Below, piece after piece: positions 16,391 through 25,299 of a stretch of 64,000 nt of DNA; the stretch's first letter is position 1; the number at the start of each line of letters is the position of its first letter. The DNA comes from Aromatoleum toluclasticum ATCC 700605 (lineage in GTDB: Bacteria > Pseudomonadota > Gammaproteobacteria > Burkholderiales > Rhodocyclaceae): contig NZ_KB899492.1 in NCBI RefSeq assembly GCF_000378245.1, positions 372,001 through 436,000 on the forward strand, written 5' to 3'. The translations under genes and the position numbers were made by a program. The notes below the pieces were generated by a model. It saw only the letters and a program-made list of their open reading frames with translations, was not told the DNA's origin and did not search any database.

Positions 16391-17551
16391 TCACTTCAGA
16401 TAGTCGGTCAGGATCACCCAGCGGCCATCCTTGATCTGCGCGATACGGCCGTAACGGTTGCCGAGATGGTCGTCGCGACTGAAACGATACTCCGGGCTGC
16501 CGAAGAAGTCGCGCGGGGTATGCAGCGACTCCAGCGCGGCGGTGAAGCGTTCCACGGTGAGATCACGCCCGGCCTTCTCCGCCGCCTTCACGAACAGGTC
16601 AGCGACGCCGTAGCCCATCACGCTCCACACATTGGGCGCGGCGCCGAAGCGCTCGCGGTAGCGGCGGATCCAGTCGGCGAGCTGGCCATTCGCGCCCGCC
16701 TCGTAGGGATGCGGCAGCACGGTGACGCCGTACAGGCCCTCGACCGCCTTGCCGCCGAGCTCGTGCGTCTGCGCCGAATAGCCCGACGCGGTGACCAGCA
16801 TGTCGACGTTCCAGCCGGTGCGGCGCGCCTCGGCCACGGCCGCGACGGTTTCGCGCACGACCGTCGCGAGCACGACGAAGTCGCAGCCCGCGCCGCGCAG
16901 GCGTGCGATCTGGCTCGAGAAATCGGTGGCACCGCGCTTGTAGCTGGTCTTCTCGGCGAGCGGCTGCTTCAGCTTCGCCAGGCCCGCCTCGACCCCCTTC
17001 ATCACCTCCAGGCCGTAGTCGTCGTCCTGGTACAGCAGGCAGCTCTTGCGGTAGCCATGCGTCTGCACCATGTGGCGCGTCGCCGCGTCCATGTAGTCCT
17101 GGTAGGGCGCGAACATCTGGAACTTCAGCGGGTGACGCGGCGCGTAGGTCGATTCGTGCGGCGAGAAGGGGAAGAGGTGCGGCCGGCCGGCATCGACGAT
17201 CAGCGGCATGGTCGCCATCACGACCGGGGTGCCGAGGTCGGCGAGGAAGGCGAAGACCTTGTCGCGCTGGATCAGCTTCCGCGCCGCGAGCACGCCCTTC
17301 TTCGGGTCGTAGCCGGCGTCCTCGACGACGAGGCGCAGCTTCCTGCCATGCACGCCGCCGGCGGCGTTGGCGTCGTCGAAGCGCATCTGCATGCCGTCGC
17401 GCACCGGCACGCCGAGCAGCGCGATCGGCCCGGACAGGTCCTGGATGCTGCCGACGACGATCTCGCGCTCGCCGACGCCCGGAACCTGGGCGCCTGCAAC
17501 GCCCGCGACGGCCAGGGCCAAGGGCGCAAGGATGCGGCGGATGAGCTTCAT
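16391..17551 (-). CDS. ABC-transporter periplasmic binding protein, LivK-like
   Basis: This 386-residue periplasmic ligand-binding protein (type 1 fold, LivK/amide family) starts at the ATG at 17551 behind GGAGG. The signal peptide is MKLIRRILAPLALAVAGVAG with cleavage near GAQ. The mature protein begins with REIVVGSIQDLSGPIALLG and contains GVHGRKLRLVVEDAGYDPKKG and the ATDFSSQIARLRGAGCDFV segment, all typical of the family. The permease genes livH and livM lie upstream on the same strand, but a GGDEF/EAL gene intervenes and no ATPase genes are present. The ligand is unknown; related proteins bind amino acids, amides or aromatic compounds. Confidence 0.9.
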   Translation of the reverse strand: MKLIRRILAPLALAVAGVAGAQVPGVGEREIVVGSIQDLSGPIALLGVPVRDGMQMRFDDANAAGGVHGRKLRLVVEDAGYDPKKGVLAARKLIQRDKVFAFLADLGTPVVMATMPLIVDAGRPHLFPFSPHESTYAPRHPLKFQMFAPYQDYMDAATRHMVQTHGYRKSCLLYQDDDYGLEVMKGVEAGLAKLKQPLAEKTSYKRGATDFSSQIARLRGAGCDFVVLATVVRETVAAVAEARRTGWNVDMLVTASGYSAQTHELGGKAVEGLYGVTVLPHPYEAGANGQLADWIRRYRERFGAAPNVWSVMGYGVADLFVKAAEKAGRDLTVERFTAALESLHTPRDFFGSPEYRFSRDDHLGNRYGRIAQIKDGRWVILTDYLK

Positions 17552-17592
17552 GGATCCTCCCGGCGCGCCCGGCGGCGCCCAAAAAGGGGCGA

Positions 17593-20500
17593 TTATCCGT
17601 GAAGCACGCCCTCGTCCGCCATGCGCAGGGCGAGCTCCGCCGCCGGCATGGGCCGGCCGATCAGGTAGCCCTGCAGGAAATCGCAACCCAGGCGACGCAG
17701 GAAATCGCGTTGCGCTTCCGACTCGACCCCTTCCGCCGTGACCCTGAGATCCAGGCTGTGCGCCATGTTGATGATCGCCTCGACCAGGCTCGCGTCACTG
17801 CGGTCGTCGGGGCAGTCGCGCACGAAGCTGCGGTCGATCTTCACGACGTCCACGGGGAAACGCTTGAGGTAGGACAGCGACGAGAAGCCGGTGCCGAAGT
17901 CGTCGAGCGAATAGCCGATGCCCTGGCCGTTGATCGCGCGCATGCGCGCCTCGGCCTCATCGCTGCTGTCCATCAGCACCGATTCGGTGATCTCCAGCAT
18001 CAGGTACTTGCGACCGTCCGCCGCGCCCGCCAGCAACGAGTCCACGAGCTCCGGCAGGCCGGGCTCGCGGAATTGCACGCCGGAGACATTGACCGCAATG
18101 CGCAGCGCCGGGTAACCGGCCTCGCGCCACACGCGCGACTGGCGCACCGCCTCGCGCAGCGCCCATTCGCCGATCGGCACGATCAGGCCGCAGTCTTCGG
18201 CCACCTCGATGAAGTCGCCCGGAGACACCAGGCCGCGCCGCGGATGCTGCCAGCGCATCAGCGCCTCGGCGCCGACGATGCGCCCGCTCACCGTATCGAC
18301 GATGGGCTGGTAGTGCAGCACGAACTGCTGCTGCTCGAGTGCGATGCGCAGGTCGTTCTCCAGCTGCACGCGCGCCAGCGCGTCGGCCTGCATGTGGTGC
18401 GCATAGAACTGCGCGCGGTTCTTGCCGGCCTGCTTGGCCTTGTACATCGCAATATCCGCGTTGCGCAGCAAGGTCTGCACGTCCTCGCCGTCGTCCGGAA
18501 AGACCGTGATGCCGATGCTGCCGGAAATGTGGTGGCGCGCATTGCCCAGCAGGAAAGGCTCGCGCAGCACCGCGACGAGCTTCTCGGCGACCACGTGCAG
18601 GTCCTCCATGTTGCGCTGGTCGTGCAGGTCGTTCACGACCACCGTGAATTCGTCCCCGCCCAGACGCGCCACCGTGTCCTGCCCGCGCACGCTGGCCTTG
18701 AGGCGACGTGCGACCTCCACCAGCATCTCGTCGCCGACGTCGTGCCCGAGCGAATCGTTGATCCACTTGAAACCGTCGAGATCGAGGAACATCAGGCCGA
18801 CCTTGCCGCCGTGCCGTCGCGCCTGCGCCAGCGCATGCTCCAGCCGGTCCTGCAGCAGGCTGCGGTTGGCCAGGCCCGTGAGCGGATCGAAATTCGCTTG
18901 GCGCCAGATCGCCTCCTCCTGCTGCTTGCGCTCGGTGATGTCGCTGAACAGCGAGACGTATTCGGCGACCGTGCCGTCGTCGTTGCGCACCGCGGTGATC
19001 GTGAGCCACTGCGGATAGATCTCGCCGCTCTTGCGGCGGTTCCAGATCTCGCCCTCCCAGGCGCCGGCTTCGGCGAGGCGGCGCCACATCGTGCCGAAGA
19101 AGGCCGGGTCGTGGCGCCCAGACTTGAACATCGACGAACGGTGGCCGATGACCTCGTCGACCGCATAGCCGGTGATCGCGCAGAAGGCCGGATTCACCGA
19201 GGTGATCACCCCCTGCGCATCGGTCGTCATGATCGCCTGGCTCGATGCGTTGTACACCACCAGGGCCTCGCGCATGCGCTCCTCGTAGCGACGCCGTTCC
19301 GTGACGTCCTGCACGATCGAATACAACAGGCTGCGCCCGCCGAGCTCGATCGGGCCGCTCGCCACCTCGACATCGCGCACCTCGCCGTTTGCGAGGCGGT
19401 GACGGAACTCGAAGAAGTCCGCCGCGCGCGCCCGCGCACGGGCCATCTCCTGCATCACCTTGTCGCGCGACAGCGCATTGATGTCCCAGATCTTCATGTG
19501 CGTCAGCACGGCATGCTCGTACCCGTAATAGGCACACGCCCTGTCGTTCGCATCGACGATGCTGCCGTCGGCCGGGTCGATCACCAGCATCACCACGCGA
19601 CTGTTGGCGAACAGCGCCCGATAGCGCATCTCGCTCTCGGACAGCGCGCGCTCCATGCGCACCCGCTCGGTGATGTCGCGCGCCAGCGCGATGTAGCCGA
19701 CGGGGCCGCCGGCGGCATCACTCAGGCGGCTGATCGAGGCGCTGAAGTGATGCACGCCATCGGCCAGCTCGAGCGCGTATTCCGTCTGCCGCGGCACCCC
19801 GTCGGCGGTGATTGCGTCGATGGCGGCATCGAACTTCGCCGCAACATCACGCGGCACCGTCTGCGCATAGGGGCGCCCGACCAGCTCGTCGGCCGGAGCG
19901 GCAAGCAGCCGCGGTTCCGGCGCATGGCACTCGACGACCCGCCTGTCCTGGTCAATCACCAGCATCTTGTCGGGCAGCGACGCGATCAGCGCCGTCAGCC
20001 GCGCCTCGCGCGCCGCCACCTCCGCTGTCCGTTCGACGACGAGCCCCTGCAAGGTGCTGCGGTGCTCGCGCAGCTGCATCAGACTCGTCGCCAACCAGCC
20101 CAGCGCGAAGCACAGCACGGCCGCCACCGCGAACTCGAAGGGCAGGCCGGAATCATCGTTCCATCCCGCGACCGGCGCCGCGCCCAGCGTCCACACGCCG
20201 TTGGGAACCTCGATCACGTGTTCGACCGGTTCGACCAGCGGCCGGCCCGAGGACGCAGCGATGACCTGCCTGGCCCCGGTGTCCGGATGGGTGCGCCACA
20301 GCTCGAAATCGAAGCGGTACTTGTCCGCCGAAGGCAGCAGGGCCCTCGTCAGCACATCGGGAAAGCGGATCACGACGGCGACGAAGCCCCAGAACGCCGG
20401 TCGACCGGATTCGTCCGGCAGGTACACCGGCAGGCGCCCCACAGCACCCACGCCGCCCTGCTTCAGCGGGAAAGGGCCGGCCAGCGTCAGCTTGCCGGTG

Positions 20501-20928
20501 TCGCGGGCAAGAAAGGCCTCGCGGTTGCGTGCCGGATCGGCCAGCAGGTCGTGCCCGATCGCGGCGGCGTTCTCCGCCAGCGGCACGATCTGCCGCACCA
20601 CGCCCGCCGGCGCCAGCAACAGCGCCGAGGCGCCCTGATAGAACGGCAGCATCTGCTCGGCGAGCGCCTCGAAGTTCTGGATGCTGCCGTCCCCTTGGCG
20701 CACGAGCGCCGCGAGCGCGTAGGTCACCGCCAGCGCGTGCTCAATGTTGCTGCGCAGATCCTGCGCCTCGTCGAACAGCTCGTCCGCCACCTCCGCGCGC
20801 CGGACCTCGATCCGCTGGCGCTCGAAATCCGAAATCAGCACACCCGAAACGAGCGCCGTGGCAAGGAAGACGACGAGCCCGACCAGCAGCGGCCGCTGCC
20901 CGCGGACGAGCGCCGACAGGCTGGTCAT
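17593..20928 (-). CDS. Membrane CHASE-PAS-GGDEF-EAL c-di-GMP protein
   Basis: This 1111-residue protein starts MTSLSALVRGQRPLLVGL at the ATG at 20928. It has an N-terminal membrane segment (about 12-32), a periplasmic CHASE-like sensor (about 55-265), a second segment (about 275-297), three PAS regions each ending in a DITER-type motif (about 315-445, 445-570 and 570-695), then GGDEF and EAL domains. The active-site GGDEF is intact with an RxxD inhibitory site (RGQD) five residues before it. The EAL domain has EALMRW, DDFGTGFSS, KIDRSF and EGVE, so both synthesis and hydrolysis of c-di-GMP are possible. It lies between livM and the binding-protein gene on the same strand. Confidence 0.93.
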   Translation of the reverse strand: MTSLSALVRGQRPLLVGLVVFLATALVSGVLISDFERQRIEVRRAEVADELFDEAQDLRSNIEHALAVTYALAALVRQGDGSIQNFEALAEQMLPFYQGASALLLAPAGVVRQIVPLAENAAAIGHDLLADPARNREAFLARDTGKLTLAGPFPLKQGGVGAVGRLPVYLPDESGRPAFWGFVAVVIRFPDVLTRALLPSADKYRFDFELWRTHPDTGARQVIAASSGRPLVEPVEHVIEVPNGVWTLGAAPVAGWNDDSGLPFEFAVAAVLCFALGWLATSLMQLREHRSTLQGLVVERTAEVAAREARLTALIASLPDKMLVIDQDRRVVECHAPEPRLLAAPADELVGRPYAQTVPRDVAAKFDAAIDAITADGVPRQTEYALELADGVHHFSASISRLSDAAGGPVGYIALARDITERVRMERALSESEMRYRALFANSRVVMLVIDPADGSIVDANDRACAYYGYEHAVLTHMKIWDINALSRDKVMQEMARARARAADFFEFRHRLANGEVRDVEVASGPIELGGRSLLYSIVQDVTERRRYEERMREALVVYNASSQAIMTTDAQGVITSVNPAFCAITGYAVDEVIGHRSSMFKSGRHDPAFFGTMWRRLAEAGAWEGEIWNRRKSGEIYPQWLTITAVRNDDGTVAEYVSLFSDITERKQQEEAIWRQANFDPLTGLANRSLLQDRLEHALAQARRHGGKVGLMFLDLDGFKWINDSLGHDVGDEMLVEVARRLKASVRGQDTVARLGGDEFTVVVNDLHDQRNMEDLHVVAEKLVAVLREPFLLGNARHHISGSIGITVFPDDGEDVQTLLRNADIAMYKAKQAGKNRAQFYAHHMQADALARVQLENDLRIALEQQQFVLHYQPIVDTVSGRIVGAEALMRWQHPRRGLVSPGDFIEVAEDCGLIVPIGEWALREAVRQSRVWREAGYPALRIAVNVSGVQFREPGLPELVDSLLAGAADGRKYLMLEITESVLMDSSDEAEARMRAINGQGIGYSLDDFGTGFSSLSYLKRFPVDVVKIDRSFVRDCPDDRSDASLVEAIINMAHSLDLRVTAEGVESEAQRDFLRRLGCDFLQGYLIGRPMPAAELALRMADEGVLHG

Positions 20929-21127
20929 CGCAGCCTCGATCCCGCCGCAGTCCGCCCGCAGGCCGACCGCGTCGCCGAGTTTGTGGTCACGGGACGGCGC
21001 GTATCCGATACATCGGTCATGCCTGGAGGCCTCCCGCATCGACAGAACTGTAAGCAAATGCTAACGCCGAGACGCGTCTTCCACAGTGAACGGCAGCACG
21101 CTCGCAGCGCGGGAAGCGCCCTGCTAC

Positions 21128-22096
21128 TCAGCGGGATCCGGCCAGGCCGCCGGGGCGCAGCAACACGATAATGACCAGCACGGCGCCGAACAGCGCGGTC
21201 TCGATGCCCGCGGCCCCCGCCAGCCCCGGCGGCAGACGCTCGACCGCGAGCGACACCCCCTGCGGCAGCGCAACGACCACCAGCGCGCCCCACAGCGCCC
21301 CGGCGAGGTGCTGCGCGCCACCGATGAAGGCCAGCATCAGCAGCTCGAAGGACAACATCAGCCCGAACTGCTCGGGGCTCACGAAGCCGATCCAGTGCGC
21401 GTACAGCGCGCCGGCCAGCCCGGAGAGCCCGCCACCCAGCACGAAGGCGAGCGTCTTTGCGCGCGCGACGTCGATGCCGGCGGCCGCAGCGGCGACCTCG
21501 TCCTCGCGCACCGCCCGCCACGCCCGCCCCAGCCGCGACGCCACCCAGCGCCGGCAGGCCAGCCACGCCAGCGCCAGCGCGACGCCGCCGACCAGCGCCT
21601 GCGCGAGCGACGTGTCGGCCACCCATCCGCCCAGTGCCAGCGGCGGCACCGCGAACCCCGCCGCTCCGTGGGTCACGGACTCCCAGCGCACCAGCGCCTC
21701 CTCGACGATCAGCGCGAACGCCAGCGTGCTCATCGCGAAATACAGCCCGCCCAGCCGCCGCGCCGGCAGGCTCGCCAGCCACCCTCCGGCCGCACCCAGC
21801 GCGACGGCCACCGGCAGCGACAACGGCGCCGGCACCCCGCGCAGGGCAAGCAGCGCCTGCGCGTAGGCCCCCAGTCCGAGCAGGGCACCCTGGCCCAGCG
21901 AAACCTGGCCGCACTGGCCCACCACGACGATCACGCCCAGCCCGGCAATCGCCCACGTCGTCACGAAGGCAGCCTGCGCAAGCGCGTAGTCCGCGCCCAG
22001 TGCCCATACCGCCAGGCAGGCAAGGACCGTGATCGCGACCGCCGCCGCGGGCACGCCCGCTCGCCGGCTGCCGCGCATGCCGCCCGACCCGCTCAC
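21128..22096 (-). CDS. livM: Branched-chain-type ABC permease LivM
   Basis: This roughly 322-residue inner-membrane permease of the LivM family has many hydrophobic segments, the GQVSLGQGALLGLGAYAQALL motif near residue 65, and EDEVAAAAAGIDVARAKTLAFVLGG near 200, where the ATPase coupling loop of this family lies. The GTG at 22096 overlaps the livH stop (GTGA), implying coupling; an ATG at 22078 is the alternative. No livG or livF follows: the next gene is the GGDEF/EAL gene 199 bp away. Confidence 0.88.
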   Translation of the reverse strand: MSGSGGMRGSRRAGVPAAAVAITVLACLAVWALGADYALAQAAFVTTWAIAGLGVIVVVGQCGQVSLGQGALLGLGAYAQALLALRGVPAPLSLPVAVALGAAGGWLASLPARRLGGLYFAMSTLAFALIVEEALVRWESVTHGAAGFAVPPLALGGWVADTSLAQALVGGVALALAWLACRRWVASRLGRAWRAVREDEVAAAAAGIDVARAKTLAFVLGGGLSGLAGALYAHWIGFVSPEQFGLMLSFELLMLAFIGGAQHLAGALWGALVVVALPQGVSLAVERLPPGLAGAAGIETALFGAVLVIIVLLRPGGLAGSR

Positions 22097-22974
22097 GGCC
22101 GCCCCCGCAGGCCCGCCGCGAAGCCGCCCGGAAACAGCAGCAGCACCGCCATCATCAGCACGTAGGGCACGACGTCCTTCACCCCTTCCGGCAACGCCAG
22201 CCCCGCGAGCGCCTCGACCACGCCGAGAAACACCCCGCCTGCGAGCGCCCCCGGCAAGCTCGTCATGCCGCCCAGCACCGCGGCCGGAAAGGCCTTCAGC
22301 GCGACCAGCCCCATGTTCGGATGGACGAAGGTCACCGGCGCCAGCAACACCCCCGCGACCGCGGCGAGCCCGGCGCCGAGCGCCCACGCCAGGGTGTGCA
22401 TGCGCGGGACCGACACACCCATCAGCGCCGCCACCTCCGCGTTCTCCGAACATGCGCGCAAGGCCAGCCCCGCGCGCGTACGGCGGAAGAACAGCGTCAG
22501 CACGGCCGCGAGCGCCGCGGTCGCCACGATCACCGCGAGGTGCTCCGCCGCCAGCACAGCACCGCCCAACTGCACGCTGTCGCCGGCAAAGGGCAGCGGC
22601 AGGCGGTGCATCGCGTGACTGGCCGCCGGCACCGCGCCGACGGCGCCGCGCATCACCATCCCCAGCCCGAAGGTCAGCAGCAAGGCCGTCAGATGCGCCG
22701 GACCGAGCGTACGGCGCAGCAGCGTGCGCTCGAGCAGCGCACCGAAGGCCGCCATCGCGGCGACGCCGAGCACGACCGCAGCGGCGAGCGGCAGGCCGGC
22801 CGCCTCGTGCAGCGCCAGCACCGTGAAGGCCCCGAGCATCAGCAGCTCGCCCTGCATGAAGCTCACCGCCCCGGTCGCCTTGTAGATCAGCACGAAGGAC
22901 AGGGCGACCAGCCCATACACGCAGCCGGTCGCGACGCCGCTCGCGAGCACCTGGATCAAGCTCAGCGCGGACAT
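22093..22974 (-). CDS. livH: Branched-chain-type ABC permease LivH
   Basis: This 293-residue inner-membrane permease of the LivH family starts MSALSLIQVLASGVATGCVYGL (ATG at 22974). It contains KATGAVSFMQGELLMLGAF near residue 35 and the coupling-loop pattern LRACSENAEVAALMGV near 180, both family signatures. It is the first gene of a minus-strand series livH, livM, GGDEF/EAL, binding protein. It is divergent from the TRIC-type gene (152 bp between starts). Confidence 0.9.
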   Translation of the reverse strand: MSALSLIQVLASGVATGCVYGLVALSFVLIYKATGAVSFMQGELLMLGAFTVLALHEAAGLPLAAAVVLGVAAMAAFGALLERTLLRRTLGPAHLTALLLTFGLGMVMRGAVGAVPAASHAMHRLPLPFAGDSVQLGGAVLAAEHLAVIVATAALAAVLTLFFRRTRAGLALRACSENAEVAALMGVSVPRMHTLAWALGAGLAAVAGVLLAPVTFVHPNMGLVALKAFPAAVLGGMTSLPGALAGGVFLGVVEALAGLALPEGVKDVVPYVLMMAVLLLFPGGFAAGLRGRP

Positions 22975-23126
22975 GGATGCGGTGACGAGGCCGTGCCCGG
23001 TCGTGAGGAGGACATGCGTTTTCCGGAAGAAGGGGGCCGCCGCGTCTGCGGACAAAGCGCGATTATGCCAAGCCCGTGCCACGCCCGACGCTGCGGAACG
23101 CCGCGCGGCGATGCTATGCTCGCCCG

Positions 23127-23747
23127 ATGCGTCCGATCGACACCCTCGTTTATGGCATCGGCCTGGCCGGCGTCGCGGCCCAGGCCGCCGCCGGCGTCCT
23201 CGAGGCCGGCAACAAGCGCTTCGACCTCTTCGGCATGGTCGTCGTCGCCCTCGCCGCGGCGCTCGGCGGCGGCTCGCTGCGCGACATGCTGCTCGACCGC
23301 CAGGTCTTCTGGATCGCCGACCAGAGCTACCTCATCGCCGCCCTGCTTGCGGGCCTTGCCGCCTTCGCCCTGGCGCGCGTGACGGTCCTGCCCGCACGCC
23401 TGTTCCTGCTCCCCGACGCGATCGGCCTCGCGCTGTTCACGGTCAGCGGCACCCAGGCCGCGCTCGCCCTCGACGCCCCGTGGCTGGTCGCGAGCCTGAT
23501 GGGCGTCATCACCGGCGCCTTCGGCGGCATCGTGCGCGACGTGCTGTGCAACGAGGTGCCGCTGGTGTTCAGCGGCGAACTCTACGCCACCGCGTCGTGG
23601 GTCGGCGCGCTGCTGCTCGTCGCGCTGTCCGAGTTCGACGTCGCGCACGCCTGGGCGGCCCTGCTCGCCGGCTCCGTCGTGCTCGCGATCCGGCTCTCGG
23701 CGATGCGCTTCGGCTGGCAGCTGCCGGTGTTCCGCGCGCGGATGTAA
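23127..23747 (+). CDS. TRIC cation channel family protein (UPF0126)
   Basis: This 206-residue membrane protein has seven likely transmembrane segments and two internal repeats: GMVVVALAAALGGGSLRDMLL (about 38-58) and GVITGAFGGIVRDVLCNEVPL (about 125-145). The repeated glycine-rich GG-x-x-RD pattern is the signature of the bacterial TRIC/UPF0126 family. Related bacterial proteins form monovalent cation channels; some members are linked to glycine uptake. The start is the ATG at 23127, selected because the family begins close to MRPIDTLVYGIG. Confidence 0.88.
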   Translation: MRPIDTLVYGIGLAGVAAQAAAGVLEAGNKRFDLFGMVVVALAAALGGGSLRDMLLDRQVFWIADQSYLIAALLAGLAAFALARVTVLPARLFLLPDAIGLALFTVSGTQAALALDAPWLVASLMGVITGAFGGIVRDVLCNEVPLVFSGELYATASWVGALLLVALSEFDVAHAWAALLAGSVVLAIRLSAMRFGWQLPVFRARM

Positions 23748-23909
23748 ACCGCCGGACTTGCCCCGCGCATTACGGACGCCTATCCCGGACGGAAAGCGCC
23801 GCCTGCGCGCGATGACGCGCGGAAGGCGCGAAAAATGGCAAACTAGCCGCGTCGGCACGGCCAGCGCGCCGAGCCGTGGCCAATCAACCACCCGGGGAGG
23901 TTATCGAGA

Positions 23910-24338
23910 ATGAGTTTCCTGCGCGAGTTCAAAGAGTTCGCGATGCGCGGCAATGTCGTCGACCTGGCGGTCGGCGTGATCATCGGCGGCGCCTTCGGCA
24001 AGATCGTCGAGTCGCTCGTCAAGGACGTGATCATGCCCATCATCGGCCGCCTGCTGGGCGGTGTCGACTTCAAGCACCTGTACATCAACCTCGGCGACAA
24101 GACCTACGAAACGCTCGACGCGGCCGAGAAGGCCGGCGCGCCGCTGGTGAAATACGGCGTCTTCATCAACACGACGATCGACTTCCTCATCGTCGCGTTC
24201 GCAATCTTCGTCGCGATCAAGGCGATAAACCGCCTCAAGCGCGCCGAACCGCCGGCACCGCCGCCCGCGCCCGCACCCGAGGCGGAAGACGTCAAGCTGC
24301 TGCGCGAGATCCGCGATGCGCTGAAGCAGCGGGGCTAA
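23910..24338 (+). CDS. mscL: Large-conductance mechanosensitive channel MscL
   Basis: MscL opens under membrane tension and releases solutes on osmotic downshock. The 142-residue protein begins [21 protein letters not shown], the conserved N-terminal amphipathic helix and start of TM1, then [18 protein letters not shown]2 is at about 92-112 ([20 protein letters not shown]). The C-terminal helical bundle has a Pro/Ala linker before [17 protein letters not shown]. The length and residues are standard. GGGGAGG lies upstream as the ribosome binding site. Confidence 0.96.
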   Translation: MSFLREFKEFAMRGNVVDLAVGVIIGGAFGKIVESLVKDVIMPIIGRLLGGVDFKHLYINLGDKTYETLDAAEKAGAPLVKYGVFINTTIDFLIVAFAIFVAIKAINRLKRAEPPAPPPAPAPEAEDVKLLREIRDALKQRG

Positions 24339-24356
24339 AACCGGCGTCCGCCCCTC

Positions 24357-24396
24357 TGTGGGAGCGGCTATGTGGGAGCGGCTATGTGGGAGCGGC
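24357..24396 (+). repeat. Three tandem copies of tgtgggagcggcta
   Basis: The 14-bp unit tgtgggagcggcta is repeated three times head to tail, the last copy truncated to 12 bp, just after the mscL stop. The unit resembles the head of REP elements common in Pseudomonas and Rhodocyclales. Confidence 0.7.
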
Positions 24397-24408
24397 AGTC
24401 GGCGCCAA

Positions 24409-24428
24409 GGGCGGGTGAAATCCCGCCC
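24409..24428. terminator. Hairpin between mscL and the MBL gene
   Basis: A perfect 7-bp stem, gggcggg / cccgccc, with a 6-nt loop lies between two convergent genes. There is no T tract on either side, so its role as terminator is tentative. It may be part of the adjacent REP-like element. Confidence 0.45.
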
Positions 24429-24450
24429 CTCGCCCCGGTCGTCCAGGCTC

Positions 24451-25092
24451 TTAAGCGTAATCGCCGACGTACGGGTTGTTCCGGCGCTCGTCGCCGAAGG
24501 TCGAAGTCGGGCCGTGGCCCGGCACGAAGGTGATGTCGTCGCCGAGCGGGAACAGCTTCTCGCGGATCGAGTGGATCAGCGTCGCGTGGTCGCCCTTCGG
24601 GAAGTCCGTACGGCCGATCGAGCCCGCGAACAGCACGTCTCCCACGATCGCCAGCCGCGCGTCCGCATGGAAGAACACGACGTGGCCGGGCGTGTGGCCG
24701 GGCGCGTGGATCACGCGGAAACTTTCCTCGCCCACCGTCACGGTATCGCCGTCGTGCAGCCAGCGGTCCGGCTCGAAGGACTCGACGTCGGGAAAGCCGA
24801 ACATCTTGCTCTGCTGTGGCATCCCGGCGATCCAGAAGCGGTCTTCCTCCTGCGGCCCCTCCACCGGCACGCCCAGTTCGCGCGCGAGCTTCGCGGTGCC
24901 GCCGGCGTGATCGATGTGGCCGTGCGTGATCAGCAGCTTCTCGATCTTCACCCCCAGCTTGTCGGCCGCGGCGCGGATGCGATCGAGGTCGCCACCGGGA
25001 TCGACGACCGCCCCCCTCATCGTCTTGTCGCACCACACGATGCTGCAGTTCTGCTCGAAGGGGGTCACCGGGACGATGCGCAGCTGGATCAT
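24451..25092 (-). CDS. MBL-fold hydrolase, GloB/YcbL-like
   Basis: This 213-residue metallo-beta-lactamase-fold protein contains the metal motif THGHIDHAGG (about 56-65), HAPGHTPGHVVFF (about 128-140), GDVLFAGSIGRTDFP (about 151) and PGHGPTSTFGDERRNNPYV at the end. This matches the short glyoxalase-II-like YcbL group. Members hydrolyse thioesters such as S-lactoylglutathione, but physiological substrates differ. The gene is monocistronic and convergent with mscL. Confidence 0.9.
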   Translation of the reverse strand: MIQLRIVPVTPFEQNCSIVWCDKTMRGAVVDPGGDLDRIRAAADKLGVKIEKLLITHGHIDHAGGTAKLARELGVPVEGPQEEDRFWIAGMPQQSKMFGFPDVESFEPDRWLHDGDTVTVGEESFRVIHAPGHTPGHVVFFHADARLAIVGDVLFAGSIGRTDFPKGDHATLIHSIREKLFPLGDDITFVPGHGPTSTFGDERRNNPYVGDYA

Positions 25093-25180
25093 GGCGGAAA
25101 GGAAATCGTGTCAGGAAAGCCCGGAGTGTAGCGCGCATCACCTTTGCACGCAGATTCCGCTCCCGTACCGGACACGCGCC

Positions 25181-25278
25181 CGTAGGGCGGGAGGAGCACA
25201 GCGTATCCCGCCACGGCCTGTCAGTGACGCGCCCCGCTCGGGACTGGCGGGATACGCCTTCGGCTCCTCCCGCCCTAG
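25181..25278. repeat. Dispersed inverted repeat, copy A
   Basis: Arms of about 30 bp (cgtagggcgggaggag...gcgtatcccgcca and tggcgggatacgcc...ctcctcccgccctag) face each other around a roughly 35-bp centre. Near-identical arms occur at 50283-50365 and 51384-51483. This copy lies between the MBL gene start and the modC stop. Confidence 0.8.
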
Positions 25279-25299
25279 GTGGCGCCGGCGCGCCGTACC

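Noticed and set aside
17599-21171. A 1190-codon plus-strand open frame
   Set aside because: It mirrors the GGDEF/EAL gene on the other strand, which has intact active-site motifs. Long antisense frames are common in GC-rich DNA.
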